Below, in pieces: positions 62,732 to 64,000 of a stretch of 64,000 nucleotides of DNA (the first letter of the stretch is position 1; each line of letters starts with the position of its first letter). A program made the position numbers and the translations under genes. A model generated the notes under the pieces. It searched no databases. It worked only from the letters and a program-made list of their open reading frames with translations, and was not told where the DNA came from. The stretch lies in NCBI RefSeq assembly GCF_946479975.1, contig NZ_CAMLIX010000002.1, positions 14,589-78,588 on the forward strand, written 5' to 3'. The stretch comes from an uncultured Flavobacterium sp. GTDB lineage: Bacteria; Bacteroidota; Bacteroidia; Flavobacteriales; Flavobacteriaceae.

Positions 62732-63379
62732 TTAATCTTTTCGATCTAAATTGGTAATTAGTAACGGATTATTTTCTTTTAATTTATTGACTAATTCTTC
62801 TACTGTTTCTTGATTTTCTAGAATGCTTTGGTATTCAGCACTAGTTATTCCAACGATTTGAAGAAAAGAAACTTCGCCATGTGGAGTTTGTTTTTTTGGA
62901 ATTTCAGGATCTGTTACAAATACTAACGCAGTAATTTCGGTTTCAGTATTTAAACGAATCGGACCGTTGGCAGGCATGTAGTGAAATTCTTCAAACCACT
63001 TGCCGCTGCTGAAAACATATTTGGCAATATTTTGCAGCAATGCTATTGCCCAACTCGGATTTCCGTTATCAGCCTCATAAGGTTTTAGTCTAAAAGTAAG
63101 TTCAAATCCCCATTTGCTGAATTCTCCGTTCACTTTTTCTTCGTCGTAATACAATTCAGAAAAACCGTAAGTAATAAAATGATAATGTTCTTCTTGATTT
63201 TTACTTTCGTAATAACTTACGCCGTCAAGCGGATGCTCGCCGCCAAGCATATAACTAATTGCGGGCGCAAAATGTTTGGGTTCCTGTCCAGGATATAAAC
63301 GGTCAAATTCTTTATCAATTTCAAACCAGCCCACAGCATCATCTTCTGAGAATTCTTTTTTATAATCTTCTAAATTCAT
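62732..63379 (-). CDS. Suppressor-of-fused (SUFU) domain protein
   Basis: 215 residues. The SUFU-like alpha/beta domain with HFITYGFSELYYDE and WGFELTFRL, ending with ITALVFVTDPEIP. Bacterial SUFU proteins are often linked to immunity or toxin systems, but no such genes flank this one, so no role is inferred. Confidence 0.87.
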   Translation of the reverse strand: MNLEDYKKEFSEDDAVGWFEIDKEFDRLYPGQEPKHFAPAISYMLGGEHPLDGVSYYESKNQEEHYHFITYGFSELYYDEEKVNGEFSKWGFELTFRLKPYEADNGNPSWAIALLQNIAKYVFSSGKWFEEFHYMPANGPIRLNTETEITALVFVTDPEIPKKQTPHGEVSFLQIVGITSAEYQSILENQETVEELVNKLKENNPLLITNLDRKD

Positions 63380-63454
63380 CTTTATAATTTTCTAGTTTTA
63401 TAGATGATACAAGATATTGCTTTTATGGAAGAAATGTGAATTTCAAACCAAAAA

Positions 63455-63487
63455 AAAATCCGATTTGCTTTAACAAATCGGATTTTT
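63455..63487. terminator. Terminator
   Basis: AAAATCCGATTTG and CAAATCGGATTTT form a perfect 13-bp stem with loop CTTTAA, flanked by A and T runs; it ends the TPM-domain gene in the leftward direction. Confidence 0.9.
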
Positions 63488-63489
63488 CA

Positions 63490-63981
63490 TTATTCTACTT
63501 TTTTAACAAGTTCTATTGCACCTTGCTGAAGACCTTTGTAATAATCTCCTTTTTTCAGTTCTGGAACAATGTAAGTTGTTACAATATCTTTCATTTCCTG
63601 ATCGCTCATTTTTTCGCGTACTTTTTCTACGCCTTGAATCTGAATTTGTCTTAATTGCTTGCTTATCACAATCAAAATTGAAGTGTCGATTTTTAACTGC
63701 GAAAGAATATATTTATCTAAATCAACTGAATATTCGCTTAAATCGGTGTATGGATTTATAGAAGAAGTTGTTACAATAAGAATTTTGGTTTTTGTTTTAG
63801 CTTCGCTTGTTTTTAGAAAATCGTTCAAACTCTTTACTTGATTTGGAGTAAGAATTTTTTCGAAGTCGTTTACATAATCGTAAGATTTACCAAAAATAGC
63901 AGAAGGTTCTGGTTTTGTTTGTGCAAAAAAGAAGTTGGGTAAACAAAACATACAGGCAAATAGAAATAATGTTTTTTTCAT
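63490..63981 (-). CDS. TPM-domain exported protein
   Basis: 163 residues. Signal peptide (MKKTLFLFACMFCLPNFFFAQ) and a TPM domain (LTPNQVKSLNDFLKTSE, TKTKILIVTTSS, DTSILIVISKQLRQIQIQ). TPM proteins include photosystem II repair phosphatases and are otherwise uncharacterised. Lacks the C-terminal membrane/Gly-rich tail of the YgcG proteins. Confidence 0.9.
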   Translation of the reverse strand: MKKTLFLFACMFCLPNFFFAQTKPEPSAIFGKSYDYVNDFEKILTPNQVKSLNDFLKTSEAKTKTKILIVTTSSINPYTDLSEYSVDLDKYILSQLKIDTSILIVISKQLRQIQIQGVEKVREKMSDQEMKDIVTTYIVPELKKGDYYKGLQQGAIELVKKVE

Positions 63982-64000
63982 GATAGATTTTTTGGGCGCT

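Noticed and set aside
62732..63379. SUFU protein as part of an antiphage or toxin immunity locus
   Set aside because: No toxin, secretion or defence gene flanks it in the window.
1..64000. CRISPR arrays, insertion sequences, integrases, prophage
   Set aside because: No regular spaced repeats, transposase or integrase motifs found; the repeats seen are intergenic inverted repeats without coding content.

Overview
The window is AT-rich DNA from a Bacteroidota bacterium, most likely a Flavobacterium. Supporting signs are promoters of the form TTTG-N19..21-TAnnTTTG, a type IX secretion tail on a secreted nuclease, an outer-membrane receptor of the carboxypeptidase-regulatory/TonB class, menaquinone and bacillithiol genes, and many palindromic intergenic repeats of the kind seen across Flavobacterium. 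There is no insertion sequence, integrase, rRNA or CRISPR array.

Region 1 (1-5.85 kb) is an RNA-metabolism island. It holds the end of a SWIM zinc-finger protein, two tiny promoter-ORF-terminator units, four tRNA or tRNA-like genes (Asn, Asp-like, Pro-like, Leu-like), and a stand-alone RNA ligase. Next come two tandem circularly permuted tRNA-like modules resembling bacterial Y RNA (YrlA), an SPFH/band-7 protein, two unrecognised small proteins and a DEDDh 3'-5' exonuclease. A strong hairpin ends the island. I read it as an RNA repair or RNA surveillance locus; this is the most interesting part of the window.

Region 2 (5.87-10.9 kb) carries a long-chain acyl-CoA synthetase, a small exported protein and a large outer-membrane receptor.

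Region 3 (10.9-22.4 kb) is a complete membrane-bound uptake [NiFe]-hydrogenase locus in two divergent operons. Leftward are small subunit, large subunit, cytochrome b, maturation protease, hypF, an FKBP isomerase, hypD and a nickel permease. Rightward are hypA, hypB, hypC and hypE. The small subunit has all six cysteines of the oxygen-tolerant [4Fe-3S] proximal cluster. An FNR-type palindrome lies between the operons. Electrons probably go through cytochrome b to menaquinone; two menaquinone-type genes lie at 31-32.6 kb.

Region 4 (22.6-64 kb) is mostly ordinary chromosome: purL, a secreted endonuclease, a nonsense-disrupted exported-protein gene, a lipoprotein, menaquinone genes, bshB1, tRNA-His, a zinc peptidase, a large hybrid histidine kinase, aldehyde dehydrogenase, a pseudouridine synthase, panB, serine dehydratase and a cation/proton antiporter. 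A run of small single-domain genes follows (VOC, 2H phosphoesterase, TlpA, three DUF1801 proteins, SRPBCC, LOG, GNAT, lactonase, MBL hydrolase, serine hydrolase, AraC/NmrA, SUFU, TPM). Notable here are a dispersed repeat inserted in frame inside purL, a structured repeat at 61.34-61.43 kb and several families of long intergenic inverted repeats.
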